DNA from: Bradyrhizobium sp. BR13661
GTDB taxonomy: Bacteria > Pseudomonadota > Alphaproteobacteria > Rhizobiales > Xanthobacteraceae
Direction of reading: 5' to 3'
DNA length: 64,000 nucleotides
Assembly (NCBI RefSeq): GCF_029892425.1
Contig: NZ_JARXWB010000007.1
Span: 1 to 64,000, forward strand
Shown: one piece after another, positions 26,463-35,992 of the stretch
Position numbering within the stretch: the first letter of the stretch is position 1
Layout of the letters: every line of letters starts with the position of its first letter
Position numbers and translations under genes: made by a program
Notes under the pieces: model-generated
The model's database searches: none
What the model was told of the DNA's origin: nothing
The model's input: the letters and a program-made list of their open reading frames with translations, nothing else

Positions 26463-28544
26463 CTACGCCGCCCTGACTTCACCGAGGAAGCGGTCGAACT
26501 GGCCGGCGAGGTCGCGCGACTGGGTCGAGAGCTGTTCGGCAGCACCCAGGACTTCCCTGGCGGCGCTACCTGTGTCGTCGGCGGCGCGCTGCACGCCGGT
26601 GATGTTGGCGTTGACCTCCTGGGTGCCGCGGGCGGCCTCCTGAACGCTGCGGGAGATCTCCCTGGTCGCCGAGCCCTGTTGCTCGATGGCGGCGGCAATC
26701 GCCGTGCCGATCTGGTCGATCTCGGCGATGACGTCGGCGACATTGCGGATTGCGGTCACGGTGTGGTCGCTCGCGGTCTGGATCGCCGTGATCTGCTCGG
26801 AGATTTCGGTGGTGGCCTTGGCGGTCTGGCCGGCCAGCGATTTCACTTCGGAAGCAACGACTGCGAAACCGCGGCCGGCGTCGCCGGCACGGGCGGCCTC
26901 GATGGTGGCGTTCAGAGCCAGCAAATTGGTCTGCTCGGCGATGCTCTGGATCAGCGTCACGACATCGCCGATCTTCTGCGCGCCCTCGGCGAGCGCACGC
27001 GCGGTGTCGCCGGTGCGACGGGCGTTGTCGACGGCGCGGGCCGCGATCTCCGTGCTTTGCGCTACCTGACGGCCGATCTCGGCGATCGATAAACTAAGCT
27101 CTTCCGTGGCGCTTGCGACCGTCTGCACGTTGGTCGAGGTCTGCTCGGAAGCGGCGGCGACGATTGCGGCCTGGCTGTTGGTCTGGGCGGCCGTCGAGGT
27201 CATCGACTGCGCGGTGCTCTCCATCGTGGAGGAGGCCTGCGACAGGCCGCCGACGAGTTCGGTGACCTTGGCCTCGAAGGCGCGAGTCAGTTCGTCGAGC
27301 GCCTGGGCGCGGCGCATCTTGCCGTCGTTCTCGGCCTGCTTCTCGGCGGCGAGCCTGTCGGCGCGGATCATGTTGTCCTTGAACACCTGGACGGCTGTGG
27401 CCATCGCCCCGATCTCGTCGGAGCGTTCGGCGCCGGGGATCTCTTCGGCAACGTCGCCGTCGGCGAGCCGCGACATCCGCGTCGTCAGGCTGACGATCGG
27501 GGCGCAGACGCGGCGGCGGACCATCACGATGAGGCCGGCGCTGGCGATCAGCACGGCGAGCAGGCCGACAAGTGCGATGGTGAAGCTGGTGCGCGCGGCG
27601 GCGGATGCGCCGGAAAGGATCTGCTCGGCGTTGTCGTAGAAGGCGTCGCGGACGCCGATGATCGACCCCAGGCCGCGTTGCGATCCCGTGTAGAAGGTCT
27701 CGACGTCGATTTCGTATTTGCCGCTCGCCGCGCCGTCCTTGACGAGCTTCAGCTCGCGGCCGAAAACTTCGACATAGGCCGAGTTCAGCGTCTCCAGCGA
27801 CGCAGCGACGTTGGCGGGCGTGGTCGGATTGCCGCGCAATTCCATCAGCGACGTCACGAGCTGGTCGTTGCGGCCCTGCATGCGGGCGACGTCGGCCTTC
27901 TCGGCATCGGTCGCGACCTTCTTCGAGCCGACCAGGTTCTTGTGCAGACTGGCATTGAGGCCGCCGATGTCGCGCAGCGTCATGGCCATGTTGGCGTAAT
28001 TGGCCTGGCGGTAGGCATCGCCATTCAGGATCGCCATGCGGCGCACCTGCTCGTTGAGCAGCGCCGTCACGCCGTTGTTGAGCACGGCATTGTCGGCGAC
28101 GATCTTCCTGGCAGCATCCTTGCGCGCGTCCGCCGGTCCCGCGATCGCCTTGTCGATGGCCTCGCGCAAGCCCGTGAACTTCGAATTGATGCCGTCGATG
28201 TTGCTGCCGATGCTGTTGCCGTCGTCGAAGGTGCCGGGCAACTCCTTGCGCAGCGCGATCATCTTGTCGCGCGCGCCGTCGGTCTGCTTGCGCAGCTTGT
28301 CGTGTTCGGTGAGCTGCGCCGGGTCGACCGTTGCGGGTCCGTAGAGGATGTTGGTGGCGAAGCCGCGCTCGGGGTTGAGATAGCGCGGGATGTCGCTGAC
28401 GGCGCGGACGATCGCGAGCCGGCCCTGTGCCTCCGTGATCCGCTCCATCGTCTGGTATTTCGTGACGGCGACGTAGACGGCGAGGCCGCCGCCGACGGTC
28501 GAGAGCGAGACGATGGCCGTGGTCAGCAGCGTACCGATTTTCAT
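26463..28544 (-). CDS. Methyl-accepting chemotaxis protein
   Basis: A 693-residue transmembrane receptor. TM1 is residues 5-30 ('[21 protein letters not shown]'). A periplasmic region of about 300 residues follows, all helical with no known ligand domain. TM2 lies near 340 ('[18 protein letters not shown]'), then a HAMP domain ('[21 protein letters not shown]'). The signalling domain has the conserved hairpin tip '[37 protein letters not shown]'. It reports to CheA/CheW. ATG 28544 is chosen because TM1 begins there; the long frame back to 29393 is a shadow. There is no C-terminal NWETF-like tether. Confidence 0.88.
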   Translation of the reverse strand: MKIGTLLTTAIVSLSTVGGGLAVYVAVTKYQTMERITEAQGRLAIVRAVSDIPRYLNPERGFATNILYGPATVDPAQLTEHDKLRKQTDGARDKMIALRKELPGTFDDGNSIGSNIDGINSKFTGLREAIDKAIAGPADARKDAARKIVADNAVLNNGVTALLNEQVRRMAILNGDAYRQANYANMAMTLRDIGGLNASLHKNLVGSKKVATDAEKADVARMQGRNDQLVTSLMELRGNPTTPANVAASLETLNSAYVEVFGRELKLVKDGAASGKYEIDVETFYTGSQRGLGSIIGVRDAFYDNAEQILSGASAAARTSFTIALVGLLAVLIASAGLIVMVRRRVCAPIVSLTTRMSRLADGDVAEEIPGAERSDEIGAMATAVQVFKDNMIRADRLAAEKQAENDGKMRRAQALDELTRAFEAKVTELVGGLSQASSTMESTAQSMTSTAAQTNSQAAIVAAASEQTSTNVQTVASATEELSLSIAEIGRQVAQSTEIAARAVDNARRTGDTARALAEGAQKIGDVVTLIQSIAEQTNLLALNATIEAARAGDAGRGFAVVASEVKSLAGQTAKATTEISEQITAIQTASDHTVTAIRNVADVIAEIDQIGTAIAAAIEQQGSATREISRSVQEAARGTQEVNANITGVQRAADDTGSAAREVLGAAEQLSTQSRDLAGQFDRFLGEVRAA

Positions 28545-28863
28545 GATCTGTCCGGCAATTGGCGCGGGTGGAGAATGATCTTCTCCGTAAAAATAAGGGG
28601 AGCCTGTTAAGCGCGGGTTTACGCTGTGCGCGCCGGCAGGTGCGCCGGCCAAATCTTTCGATCGAGGGTTGACAGGATTCCCGGCGCGAAACGCCCGGTC
28701 GGGGGCTCCGACAAAGCATTTGAGATCGGCAAATACGGTTATATGATACCTCACTCGCGCTTGTCGGCCGTGATTATGCCTAACTTTTGGCTCCCAATAT
28801 GCTAGCTGGTATAGGAGTCTCCGGGTGGGGGTTGGGCCCCCCGGGGGTCGATTTGGGGATCTG
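28545..28863. other. Divergent promoter region, chemoreceptor / Tlde1-like gene
   Basis: About 320 bases. A perfect inverted repeat GGAGAA-(5 nt)-TTCTCC at about 28570-28586 lies 26 nt upstream of the chemoreceptor start. AT-rich patches near 28733-28815 (for example TACGGTTATATGATACC) are likely promoter elements for the rightward gene, but I could not fix a -35/-10 pair. Confidence 0.4.
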
Positions 28864-29886
28864 ATGGTTTCCGACCGCGCACGCGCCGAGAGGGTGTTGT
28901 CGCGTCGCCGTATTGGGCGCGCCGAGACGATTTTGCTGTCTATGGCTGCCATCGCGCTGGCGGTGGGCGCAGCCGCGTGGGTCGCGGACATGGGCGATTC
29001 CACGCCGCTGGTTTCCGCCGCGCTGCCGCCGTCCAATACACCTTCGTTCGAGGACCGCTTCGCCTCGCTGTCCGGCAATCCGCCCGCGCGCGAACTTGGT
29101 CTGCGGACGATGGAGCGCTCCGCGCTCAATGCGGTCCAGCTCAAGCTGCGCGACGCCAAGGCGATGCTCGCCCAGAAGCTCCAGGGCAACGATTGGCGTT
29201 CAACCCTGACCGACAACGACCAGGCTGCGACCGAAGAGCCGGCGAGGGGCGCGCAGCGCGCCGACGCCGTGCCGATGCCGCGCTCGCGCCCGGTGCAGGC
29301 AGATCTCAGCGCCCAGATTGCCTCCAGCCAAGCCTTTGCCGACGCCAATCCCAGGGTCGACAACCGCAACTTCTTCGAGAAATTCACCGACAAGATCAGG
29401 CTGGCCTCGCTGAACCCCAGCGACGGTCTCTTGGGCAGGGCACCGGATCTCGCAGCGCTCGGTTACGATTCGAAGACGGCGGTGTATGACATCTCCGCCA
29501 AGGCGCTTTACCTGCCGAGCGGCGTCGCGATCGAGGCCCATTCGGGCATGGGCGCGCTGATGGACGATCCCGAGCATGTCGACCAGCGCATGGTGGGTGC
29601 GACCCCGCCTGCGACGTATGACCTCAAGCCGCGCGAAAAACTCTTCCACGGCGTTCGCGCGCTGCGCATGACCCCGACCGACGGCACCAGCGCGCTCGGC
29701 CGCGTCGGCCTGCTCACCCACACCTACATGCTCGGGCCGCGCGGCGATTCCAACGGCTGTGTCTCGATCAAGGACTATGACCGCTTCCTCAAGGCTTTCG
29801 ACAATGGCGAGTTCAACCGCCTCGTCGTGGTGCCGAGCCTGAGCGGTGCGGCGACCGCCTCGCAGCGCGCGAGCACCGATTCCTGA
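28864..29886 (+). CDS. Tlde1-like (DUF2778) L,D-transpeptidase-related protein
   Basis: A 340-residue protein with one N-terminal membrane segment (about residues 20-40) and a low-complexity linker rich in Ala, Arg and Pro. The C-terminal domain has the DUF2778/Tlde1 catalytic region '[29 protein letters not shown]', with the active-site His near the start and the nucleophile Cys in SNGC. Such domains cut or exchange peptidoglycan peptides in the periplasm; some are type VI effectors. No type VI genes or cognate immunity gene are visible here, so a cell-wall role is as likely. ATG 28864 was preferred over 28825. Confidence 0.8.
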   Translation: MVSDRARAERVLSRRRIGRAETILLSMAAIALAVGAAAWVADMGDSTPLVSAALPPSNTPSFEDRFASLSGNPPARELGLRTMERSALNAVQLKLRDAKAMLAQKLQGNDWRSTLTDNDQAATEEPARGAQRADAVPMPRSRPVQADLSAQIASSQAFADANPRVDNRNFFEKFTDKIRLASLNPSDGLLGRAPDLAALGYDSKTAVYDISAKALYLPSGVAIEAHSGMGALMDDPEHVDQRMVGATPPATYDLKPREKLFHGVRALRMTPTDGTSALGRVGLLTHTYMLGPRGDSNGCVSIKDYDRFLKAFDNGEFNRLVVVPSLSGAATASQRASTDS

Positions 29887-29917
29887 TCCTTGCCAGATCC
29901 TTGCCAGATCCTTGCCA
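29885..29917. repeat. Three tandem copies of an 11-bp unit
   Basis: GATCCTTGCCA is repeated three times in perfect tandem, starting at the stop codon of the Tlde1-like gene. It is a simple tandem repeat, possibly variable in number between strains. Confidence 0.85.
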
Positions 29918-29974
29918 GGTGCGGCGGGGCTGCCGTTTTCCCTTCGTTAAGCCGTTGTCGTCCAGAAGCAGCCC

Positions 29975-30232
29975 ATGAGTGATCCAGCAAGCTCCGAGAC
30001 CCCGCTGCGCACGACGTTCAAGATCAAGCTGAACGGTGACACGCTGGCGATCGCGACCGTCGGCCAAGCCTATCAATTCCTCACCAACTTCAAATCGGTC
30101 GAGTGGATGGAATTCCGCTCGCTGCATGACGACGCCGTCCACGCGCTCGAGGGTGCGGCCGGCAACGCCATGCTCGCGGTCCAGGCGACCAACGCGGTGC
30201 GCGCGTTGTTCGTGAGCGCGAAGCTGCTCTGA
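29975..30232 (+). CDS. DUF982-like small protein
   Basis: An 85-residue soluble protein. The layout, a strand pair (TFKIKLNGDTLAIATVGQAYQFL) followed by helices with 'HDDAVHALEGAAGNAMLAVQATNAVRALFVSA', resembles the small DUF982 proteins abundant in rhizobia. Function is unknown. It is a stand-alone gene before the TRAP binding-protein gene. The family call is from pattern memory and is tentative. Confidence 0.6.
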   Translation: MSDPASSETPLRTTFKIKLNGDTLAIATVGQAYQFLTNFKSVEWMEFRSLHDDAVHALEGAAGNAMLAVQATNAVRALFVSAKLL

Positions 30233-30337
30233 AGCGGCTTCCTGCCAGCTTGAACTCCGCCATAGGAACAGGCAAACGGTCTCCGAGGCCGGGTACAAGG
30301 CCGTTCATTTGAAACTTACTTAAGGGAGAGCCCCATT

Positions 30338-31429
30338 ATGAAACGCCGTACATTCCTCAAGGGCGGCGCGGTCGCCGGCGCGACGACGCTGGTTGCTGCG
30401 CTTGCGATCGCGCAGTCGGCACCCGAGATCAAATGGCGCCTGACTTCGAGCTTCCCGAAGTCGCTCGACACTATTTACGGCACGGCGCAGACCTTTGCGA
30501 AATACGTCGCTGAGGCCACCGATAACAGATTCCAGATCCAGACCTTTGCCGCCGGCGAGCTCGTTCCCGGTCTGCAGGCGCTCGATGCCGTCAGCGTCGC
30601 CACCGTGGAGATGGCGCAGACGCCGCTCTATTTCTACATCGGCAAGGAGCCGGCACTCGCCTACGCGACCGGCGCGCCGTTCGGGATGAACCACCGCCAT
30701 CAGGAGTCCTGGTGGTACTTCGGCGGCGGCGCCGACCTCGCCAACGAGGCGCTGAAGCCGTTCAAGACGCACGCCATTCTCTGCGGCAATTCCGGCACCC
30801 AGATGGGCGGCTGGTTCCGAAAGGAGATCAAGACCGTCGACGATCTCAAGGGCCTCAAATTCCGTATCGCCGGCATGGGCGGCCATGTGCTGGCGCGGCT
30901 CGGCGTCGTGCCGCAGCAGCTCGCGGGCGGCGATATCTATGCGGCGCTGGAGAAGGGTTCGCTCGATGCGGTCGAGTTCGTCGGTCCCTATGACGACGAG
31001 AAGCTCGGTTTCCAGAAGGTCGCCAAGTACTATTACTTCCCGGGCTGGTGGGAAGGCGGCGCCATGCTGCACATGATCGTCAATGACGAGAAGTGGGCCA
31101 GCTTGCCGAAGCAGTACCAGGCCGTCGTCAACCAGGCCGCGTCCGCAGCCGGCGCCTGGATGCTCGAGAAATACGACAGCGTGAATCCGGCAGCGCTGAA
31201 GCGGCTGATCGCCAATGGCGCTGAGCTGAAGGCATTCCCGCAGCCGGTGATGGAGGCCTGCTACAGCGCGACCCAGGAGCATCTGAACGAACTTGCCGCC
31301 AAGAGCGACCTGTTCAAGCGCACCAAGGAAAGCCACGACGCGTATCAGAAGGAGCTGCTGTTCTACACGCAGATCGCGGAGAATTTTTACGACAATTATG
31401 TGCTCGGCAAGATGCGGAATAAGACCTGA
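30338..31429 (+). CDS. TRAP transporter solute-binding protein (DctP family), Tat-exported
   Basis: A 363-residue periplasmic binding protein. The N-terminus has a Tat motif, 'RRTFLKGG', unusual but known for some TRAP binding proteins. DctP landmarks are 'ITW..LTSSFPKSLDTIYG'-like start, 'NSGTQMGGWFRKEIKTVDDLKGLKFRIAGMGG' near residue 150-180, and 'LDAVEFVGPYDDEKLG' with the conserved substrate-contacting Glu/Gly region. It closely resembles the subgroup that binds 2-oxo acids or similar carboxylates. No DctQ or DctM membrane gene lies nearby, so the partner permease must be elsewhere. ATG 30338 has GGGAGAG upstream. Confidence 0.85.
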   Translation: MKRRTFLKGGAVAGATTLVAALAIAQSAPEIKWRLTSSFPKSLDTIYGTAQTFAKYVAEATDNRFQIQTFAAGELVPGLQALDAVSVATVEMAQTPLYFYIGKEPALAYATGAPFGMNHRHQESWWYFGGGADLANEALKPFKTHAILCGNSGTQMGGWFRKEIKTVDDLKGLKFRIAGMGGHVLARLGVVPQQLAGGDIYAALEKGSLDAVEFVGPYDDEKLGFQKVAKYYYFPGWWEGGAMLHMIVNDEKWASLPKQYQAVVNQAASAAGAWMLEKYDSVNPAALKRLIANGAELKAFPQPVMEACYSATQEHLNELAAKSDLFKRTKESHDAYQKELLFYTQIAENFYDNYVLGKMRNKT

Positions 31430-31449
31430 TCGTGAGGAGGGCGCGGCAC

Positions 31450-32223
31450 CTACGCCGCGCCCAGCCCGAGCTTGGCATAAATCCGCCTTGCATACGCGCC
31501 GAACGCGTCCGTCGTCTTCAGCGGAAGGTCGCGCGGGAAGGGCAGGTCGATCGGGAAGTAGTCGGCCATCTTCGCAGGTCCCGCGGTCAGTACCGCGCAG
31601 TGTGAGGACAGGAAAACGGCTTCCTGGATCGAGTGCGTGACGAAGACGATGGTCTTGCCGCTCTCGCGCCAGATCCGCAGCATCTCCAGATTCATCTGCT
31701 CGCGCGTCAGCGCATCCAGCGCGCCGAACGGCTCGTCCATCAGGATCAGCTTGGGATCGTGGATGAAGGCGCGTGCAATTGCCGTGCGTTGTTGCATGCC
31801 GCCCGACAGTTGCTGCGGATATTTTTGCTCGAAGCCGGCGAGGCCGACGAGATTGAGCAGATCGCGCGCCCGCTCGCGCGCGGCCTTCATGGGAAGGCCG
31901 ACGATTTCCGCTGGCAGCAGTACATTGTCCAGGATGGTGCGCCACTTTAAAAGCAGAGCCTGCTGGAATACCATGCCGATGTCGCGCGTGGGATCGAACG
32001 GGCTGTTGGCGTTGCCGATCTTCACCGTGCCGCCGTCGGCGTTGTGCAGACCCGCAAGAATCTTCATCACCGTGGTCTTGCCGCAGCCGGACGGGCCGAC
32101 CAGCGAGACCAGCTCACCTTCCTGCACGTCCATTGTGACGTCGGACACCGCGAGAAATTCGGCGCTGCCGCTGCGGTAGATCTTCCGGACGCCTTGCAGG
32201 CTGATGAAGGGGTTCGAGCTCAT
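31450..32223 (-). CDS. ABC transporter ATP-binding protein (nitrate/taurine/HMP type)
   Basis: A 257-residue ATPase of the SsuB/TauB/ThiZ group. Walker A is '[14 protein letters not shown]' near residue 42, the Q-loop region '[12 protein letters not shown]', signature '[15 protein letters not shown]' near 140 and Walker B '[12 protein letters not shown]' near 162. The H-loop is '[12 protein letters not shown]'. It powers the importer whose permease and binding protein lie at 35-37.7 kb. ATG 32223 overlaps the stop of the DHDPS-family gene by four bases; an ATG at 32232 is also possible. The last gene of the minus-strand cluster. Confidence 0.88.
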   Translation of the reverse strand: MSSNPFISLQGVRKIYRSGSAEFLAVSDVTMDVQEGELVSLVGPSGCGKTTVMKILAGLHNADGGTVKIGNANSPFDPTRDIGMVFQQALLLKWRTILDNVLLPAEIVGLPMKAARERARDLLNLVGLAGFEQKYPQQLSGGMQQRTAIARAFIHDPKLILMDEPFGALDALTREQMNLEMLRIWRESGKTIVFVTHSIQEAVFLSSHCAVLTAGPAKMADYFPIDLPFPRDLPLKTTDAFGAYARRIYAKLGLGAA

Positions 32224-33275
32224 GCCAGCCATTTGTCCAGATTGGCCGTGACGAAGGAATCGTCGCCGAGATCGGCATGCTCCCGCGTGACGCGGTCGAT
32301 CTCCTCCTTCTGGCCGGGGCTGAGGCCTTCATTCGGATCGAGGCACCAAAGGCCCTGCAACAGGCCCTGACGCCGCAGCACCTCGTGACAACCGGCGATG
32401 CAGCCGTGGAAATTGTTGGCGACGTCGAAGAAGGCGCTGTTGCAATCGGTGACGCGGGCATCGAGCGCGAGCAGATCGGCCGGCACGCTGTCCTTATGCC
32501 GGGCCGCCTTGCAGCGCTCGAACTGCTTGATGGCACTCGCGGTCCAGACCGACCAGTGGCCAAGCAGGCCGCCCTTGAAATAAGTGCGCGTGATGACTCC
32601 CTTATCGCGCAGATCGAACGGCAGCATCAGGTCGAGCAGGATGTGATCGTCATTGCCGGTGTAGAGCGCGACCCGCTCGAGCGCGCCGGCGGCTGCGACA
32701 CCGCGCAGGACGTCGAGCGTCCGATAGCGGTTGAACGGGGCGATCTTGATCGCGATGACATTGTCGATCGAGGCAAAGCGCTGCCAGAAGCGGCTCGACA
32801 GGATGACGCCGCCCACCGCCGGCTGAAGGTAGAACCCGACCAGCGGGATCTCGGCGGCGACAGCGGTGCAGTGAGCGATGATCTCGTCCTCGGAGGCGCT
32901 TTTCATCGCGGCGAGGCTGAGCAGGCCGGCGTGATAGCCGATGTCGCGCGCGGTGCGCGCTTCAGCAATGGCCTGCCGGGTCGGACCGGCAAGTCCCGCG
33001 ACCATCGCCAGCGGCCGCTTGGTCCAGCTCGCCGCGGTTTCAGCGGCAAGCTCAAGTACCGGCCGGTACAGGCCGACGTCGCGGATCGCGAACTGCGTCG
33101 TGTGCACGCCGACCGCAAGGCCGCCGGAGCCAGCGTCGATATAATAGCGCGTCAGCGCCCGCTGATGTTTCCTGTCGAGCTGGCGCTCGGCAGTGAGCGC
33201 CAGCGGATGCGCCGGCATCACGGTGCCCTCGGCAATCAGCTTGCGGACGTCGCTGTTGATCTGGCTGTGGTGCAT
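32220..33275 (-). CDS. Dihydrodipicolinate synthase family aldolase/lyase
   Basis: A 351-residue member of the class I aldolase family DHDPS/NAL. The Schiff-base lysine is expected in 'NVIAIKIAPFNRYRTL' near residue 170, and the conserved tyrosine in 'LVGFYLQPAVGG' near 146. The N-terminal 'GSGGLAVGVHTTQFAIRD' replaces the usual GTTGE loop, so the substrate differs from that of true DapA, and the protein is about 50 residues longer. It sits between ABC-importer and GNAT genes, so it probably cleaves or condenses a compound brought in by that importer. It is not a lysine-pathway enzyme by context. Confidence 0.8.
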   Translation of the reverse strand: MHHSQINSDVRKLIAEGTVMPAHPLALTAERQLDRKHQRALTRYYIDAGSGGLAVGVHTTQFAIRDVGLYRPVLELAAETAASWTKRPLAMVAGLAGPTRQAIAEARTARDIGYHAGLLSLAAMKSASEDEIIAHCTAVAAEIPLVGFYLQPAVGGVILSSRFWQRFASIDNVIAIKIAPFNRYRTLDVLRGVAAAGALERVALYTGNDDHILLDLMLPFDLRDKGVITRTYFKGGLLGHWSVWTASAIKQFERCKAARHKDSVPADLLALDARVTDCNSAFFDVANNFHGCIAGCHEVLRRQGLLQGLWCLDPNEGLSPGQKEEIDRVTREHADLGDDSFVTANLDKWLA

Positions 33276-33281
33276 GATGTT

Positions 33282-34103
33282 CTATCCAAATTCGGGGCCG
33301 GCGACGGCGAATGGCATTTCTTCAGCCCCAGCGCTGGCGGGGCCGAGCCGCATGCGCTGGAACGGACGCTCAATGGTCCAGCCCGATGCGGTCAATCCTT
33401 CCAGGAACGCGGCCTGCGGGGCGACCGCGTCGATCAGCAGCGGACCGGTCTCGGATCGCGCAATCGCATGAACGAGCGCCAGCGCCTCCGCGGCGTTGTC
33501 AGCAAACAGCGGTCCGATATGCCGCGCGGTCCTGCCGTCGCGGATCAGCGCCATCGCCCCGCGTGTTGCAGCGATGCGCGACCCGGAGCGCCCTGCAAAG
33601 GCCGTCAGAAGCGCACTCCGGTCGAAGCCGGTGGCCCGCCGGTCCCTTGCGCGAAGCGCGTCGAGCGTTGCGGCCGGGGGCGCTGGGGCGGGTGCCTGCG
33701 AAGGCTTCGCCAGCTTCAGCCGGCGCAATTGCATGGTCGGCGTGAATCCGAGTGGTCCATAGACGGCGACGCCGTCCGCTGTCGCGTCGAGCCAACTGGT
33801 CAGGCCGTTCCTGCGTGCGGTGTCCAGGCAGGCACCGACGAGACGCGTGGCGAGGCCACGGCGGCGATGACCGGACGTCACCAGCACCATGCTGACCCAG
33901 GCGTTGTTGCCGGAGTAGGGCAGCAGCGCAGCGGTTGCGACCAGGAGGACGCCGGTGCGGATGCCGAACACGACGCCGTCGCGCAGGAAGATGCGCCAGT
34001 CCTCTTCGGTCTGGTTCCAGCGCGCCTCCGTCGAGAGGACGAGTCCTGCCATCGCATCCTCAGGCCCCAGCTTGACGACGGGAGGCCCGTCAGTAGCGGC
34101 CAT
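33282..34103 (-). CDS. GNAT family acetyltransferase with a second C-terminal domain
   Basis: A 273-residue protein. The N-terminal GNAT domain (about residues 5-140) has the acetyl-CoA loop 'VTSGHRRRGLATRLVGAC' near 85-105 and the C-terminal motif 'YGPLGFTPTMQLRRL'. After a Pro/Ala linker, a second domain of about 110 residues resembles the C-terminal half of Acetyltransf_18-type proteins. It overlaps the end of the epimerase gene by 14 bases and is followed by the DHDPS gene after 6 bases, so all are one operon. It may acetylate an intermediate of the pathway; the substrate is unknown. Confidence 0.8.
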   Translation of the reverse strand: MAATDGPPVVKLGPEDAMAGLVLSTEARWNQTEEDWRIFLRDGVVFGIRTGVLLVATAALLPYSGNNAWVSMVLVTSGHRRRGLATRLVGACLDTARRNGLTSWLDATADGVAVYGPLGFTPTMQLRRLKLAKPSQAPAPAPPAATLDALRARDRRATGFDRSALLTAFAGRSGSRIAATRGAMALIRDGRTARHIGPLFADNAAEALALVHAIARSETGPLLIDAVAPQAAFLEGLTASGWTIERPFQRMRLGPASAGAEEMPFAVAGPEFG

Positions 34104-35127
34104 CGCGCACCTCGTATTTGGTCGGCTTGCCGAGGCTCGGCATGGCGCGGGAGACCCAGTCGGCGGTCCAGGCGATCAGCTGCTCGGTGTCGACGATCGG
34201 CAGGCCGAACAGCTCCACGGCGCGCGACGTATCGGTCAGCCAAGCCGTCGGCTCTTCCTTGCCCGTCAGCACCGGCGCGCGTCCGAAGCGGGCCCCGAAT
34301 CTTGTTGCGAGATCGCGCACCGCCAAGATCTCGTGGCCGCTGACATTGATCGGCGAGGTCGGCGCGGTGCAATGGGCGAGACACCGTAGCGCCTGCGAGG
34401 ACGCATCGCCTTGCCAAATGAAATTGACGTGGCCGAGGCTCACGTCGATCGGCGTGCCCGTCAGAACTTTCGTCGCGATGTCGTGCAGCACGCCATAGCG
34501 CATGTCGATCGCGTAATTGAGCCGGAACAGGCGGCCCGGCGTTCCGAATTTGTGCGAAAAATACTCGAACATGCGCTCACGGCCGACGCAGGACTGGGCG
34601 TATTCGCCAGGCGGGTTCGGCGCCATGTCCTCGGTCGAGCCTTTGCCGTCGACCGGCACGAACGGATAGACGCAGCCGGTCGAGAACGCTACGATCCGCG
34701 ACGACGGGAACGCCTGCGCCACCAGCGCTGGAACATGCGCGTTCATCGCCCAGGTCAGCGATAGATCTCCCTCGGCGCCGAATTTGCGGCCGGCCATGAA
34801 GATGATGTTGGGTGCCTTCGGTAGCGCCTTGATCGCGGCCTGGTCCAGCAAGTCGCAATTGATGGTCTCGACGCCGCGGGCGTGCAGCCAGTCCTTGACG
34901 CTCGCGTCGCTGAAACGGGCGACGCCGATGACGCGGCGATCCGGGGCTGCCGCCTTCGCCAGCCCCGCCAGCGTTGGCCCCATCTTGCCGGCGACGCCGA
35001 GGATCATGATGTCGCCCTCGGCCTCCTTGAGATCGTCGATCAGCGCCTGGGTCGGACGGCAGAGGAGATCGTCCAGGGCCGCAATGTCGGGGATCGTCTT
35101 CGGCAGCGTCTGGCGGGTGAGCAGCAT
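34090..35127 (-). CDS. NAD-dependent epimerase/dehydratase-like protein lacking the catalytic Lys
   Basis: A 345-residue extended-SDR protein. The nucleotide-binding glycine motif is 'GVAGKMGPTLAGLAK' near residue 44, and the expected catalytic Ser region is 'IVAFSTGCVYPF' near 146. The expected YxxxK motif reads YAQSC (in 'GEYAQSCVGRE'), so the Lys that helps proton relay is a Cys. The enzyme may use another mechanism or only bind nucleotide. A GNAT gene overlaps its 3' end by 14 bases and the permease stop lies 12 nt upstream, which makes it part of the uptake/degradation operon. Substrate unknown. Confidence 0.8.
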   Translation of the reverse strand: MLLTRQTLPKTIPDIAALDDLLCRPTQALIDDLKEAEGDIMILGVAGKMGPTLAGLAKAAAPDRRVIGVARFSDASVKDWLHARGVETINCDLLDQAAIKALPKAPNIIFMAGRKFGAEGDLSLTWAMNAHVPALVAQAFPSSRIVAFSTGCVYPFVPVDGKGSTEDMAPNPPGEYAQSCVGRERMFEYFSHKFGTPGRLFRLNYAIDMRYGVLHDIATKVLTGTPIDVSLGHVNFIWQGDASSQALRCLAHCTAPTSPINVSGHEILAVRDLATRFGARFGRAPVLTGKEEPTAWLTDTSRAVELFGLPIVDTEQLIAWTADWVSRAMPSLGKPTKYEVRDGRY

Positions 35128-35139
35128 CGGTAGGTCCTT

Positions 35140-35910
35140 TTAGGTCTGCCTGGCGTCGCCGACCACGAACATGCGTTCGAGGACCAGCACCAGGCCGTAG
35201 AGGGCGACCCCGAGCAGCGTCAGCAGCACGACAGCCATCACCATCGCGGGCGTGTCGAGCGACGACTGCACCTGGATCATGAGGTAGCCGAGCCCGCGCT
35301 CGGAGGCGATGAATTCGCCGACGATGGCGCCGGCGACCGCGAGGATGGCGCCGACCTTCATGCCGGAGAACACGTAAGGCAGCGATCCCGGAAGCTGGAT
35401 CTTGCGGAACAGCGTCCAGCGCGAGCCGCGCAGCGATTTGACGAGATCGAGCAAATCAGGCTCGACCTCGCGCAAGCCCCGTGCAGTGGTGAGCAGGATC
35501 GGAAAGAAGCAGATGCTGAAGGCGATCAGGATGTTCGGAACGATGCCGTAGGAGAACCAGACGATGAAGAGCGGGCCGAGCGCGACCTTCGGGATCATGT
35601 TCAGCGTGACGAACAGCGGCAGCAGCACGAGGCTGAGGAGCGGCGCCCAGCTGAAGATCACGGCGAGCGCGACGCCGACGAAGGCACCGAGCGCGAAGCC
35701 GCCGAGGATCTCGACCGCCGTCACCAGTGTATTGGCGCCCCAGGAATAGCTCGCGGTGCCCAGCGTCTGCACCGTCGCGAGCGGCGAGGGCAGGATGAAT
35801 TTCGGCACGTGGAAGGCGTCGACCGCGACTTGCCAGAGCACGAGCACGGCCAGATGCACGATCAGGACGATCGCAACGCTGCGCGCTGGCCTCGCTCCGT
35901 CGCCTGCCAC
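35140..35910 (-). CDS. ABC transporter permease (SsuC/TauC type)
   Basis: A 256-residue membrane protein with about six helices. The EAA-type loop that contacts the ATPase is in 'EVEPDLLDLVKSLRGSRWTLFRKIQLPGSLPYVFSGMKVGAILAVAGAIVGE', typical of nitrate/sulfonate/HMP importers. It pairs with the ATPase at 31450 and the divergent NMT1-like binding protein at 36740. The GTG at 35910 has GGGAG six bases upstream and gives a normal N-terminus; the frame to 35973 adds an Arg-rich stretch of doubtful coding value. Confidence 0.85.
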   Translation of the reverse strand: MAGDGARPARSVAIVLIVHLAVLVLWQVAVDAFHVPKFILPSPLATVQTLGTASYSWGANTLVTAVEILGGFALGAFVGVALAVIFSWAPLLSLVLLPLFVTLNMIPKVALGPLFIVWFSYGIVPNILIAFSICFFPILLTTARGLREVEPDLLDLVKSLRGSRWTLFRKIQLPGSLPYVFSGMKVGAILAVAGAIVGEFIASERGLGYLMIQVQSSLDTPAMVMAVVLLTLLGVALYGLVLVLERMFVVGDARQT

Positions 35911-35976
35911 CGTGTGCTCCCTGTTGCTTCGGCTCCGCTGCCGCGACGCCGAGCCTAACCGGCCTCGGCGCAAGTT

Positions 35977-35992
35977 TCAACCAGTTGGTTGA
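35977..35992. promoter_or_regulatory. Palindromic TetR-type operator candidate (permease side)
   Basis: TCAACCA-GT-TGGTTGA, a perfect 7-bp inverted repeat with a 2-bp centre, lies directly after the TetR stop codon and 67 bases upstream of the permease GTG. It shares CAAC-N6-GTTG with the site at 36643-36658. Confidence 0.6.

Noticed and set aside
32277..34343. A 688-codon plus-strand frame across the DHDPS and GNAT genes.
   Set aside because: Shadow of two well supported minus-strand genes; no domain seen.
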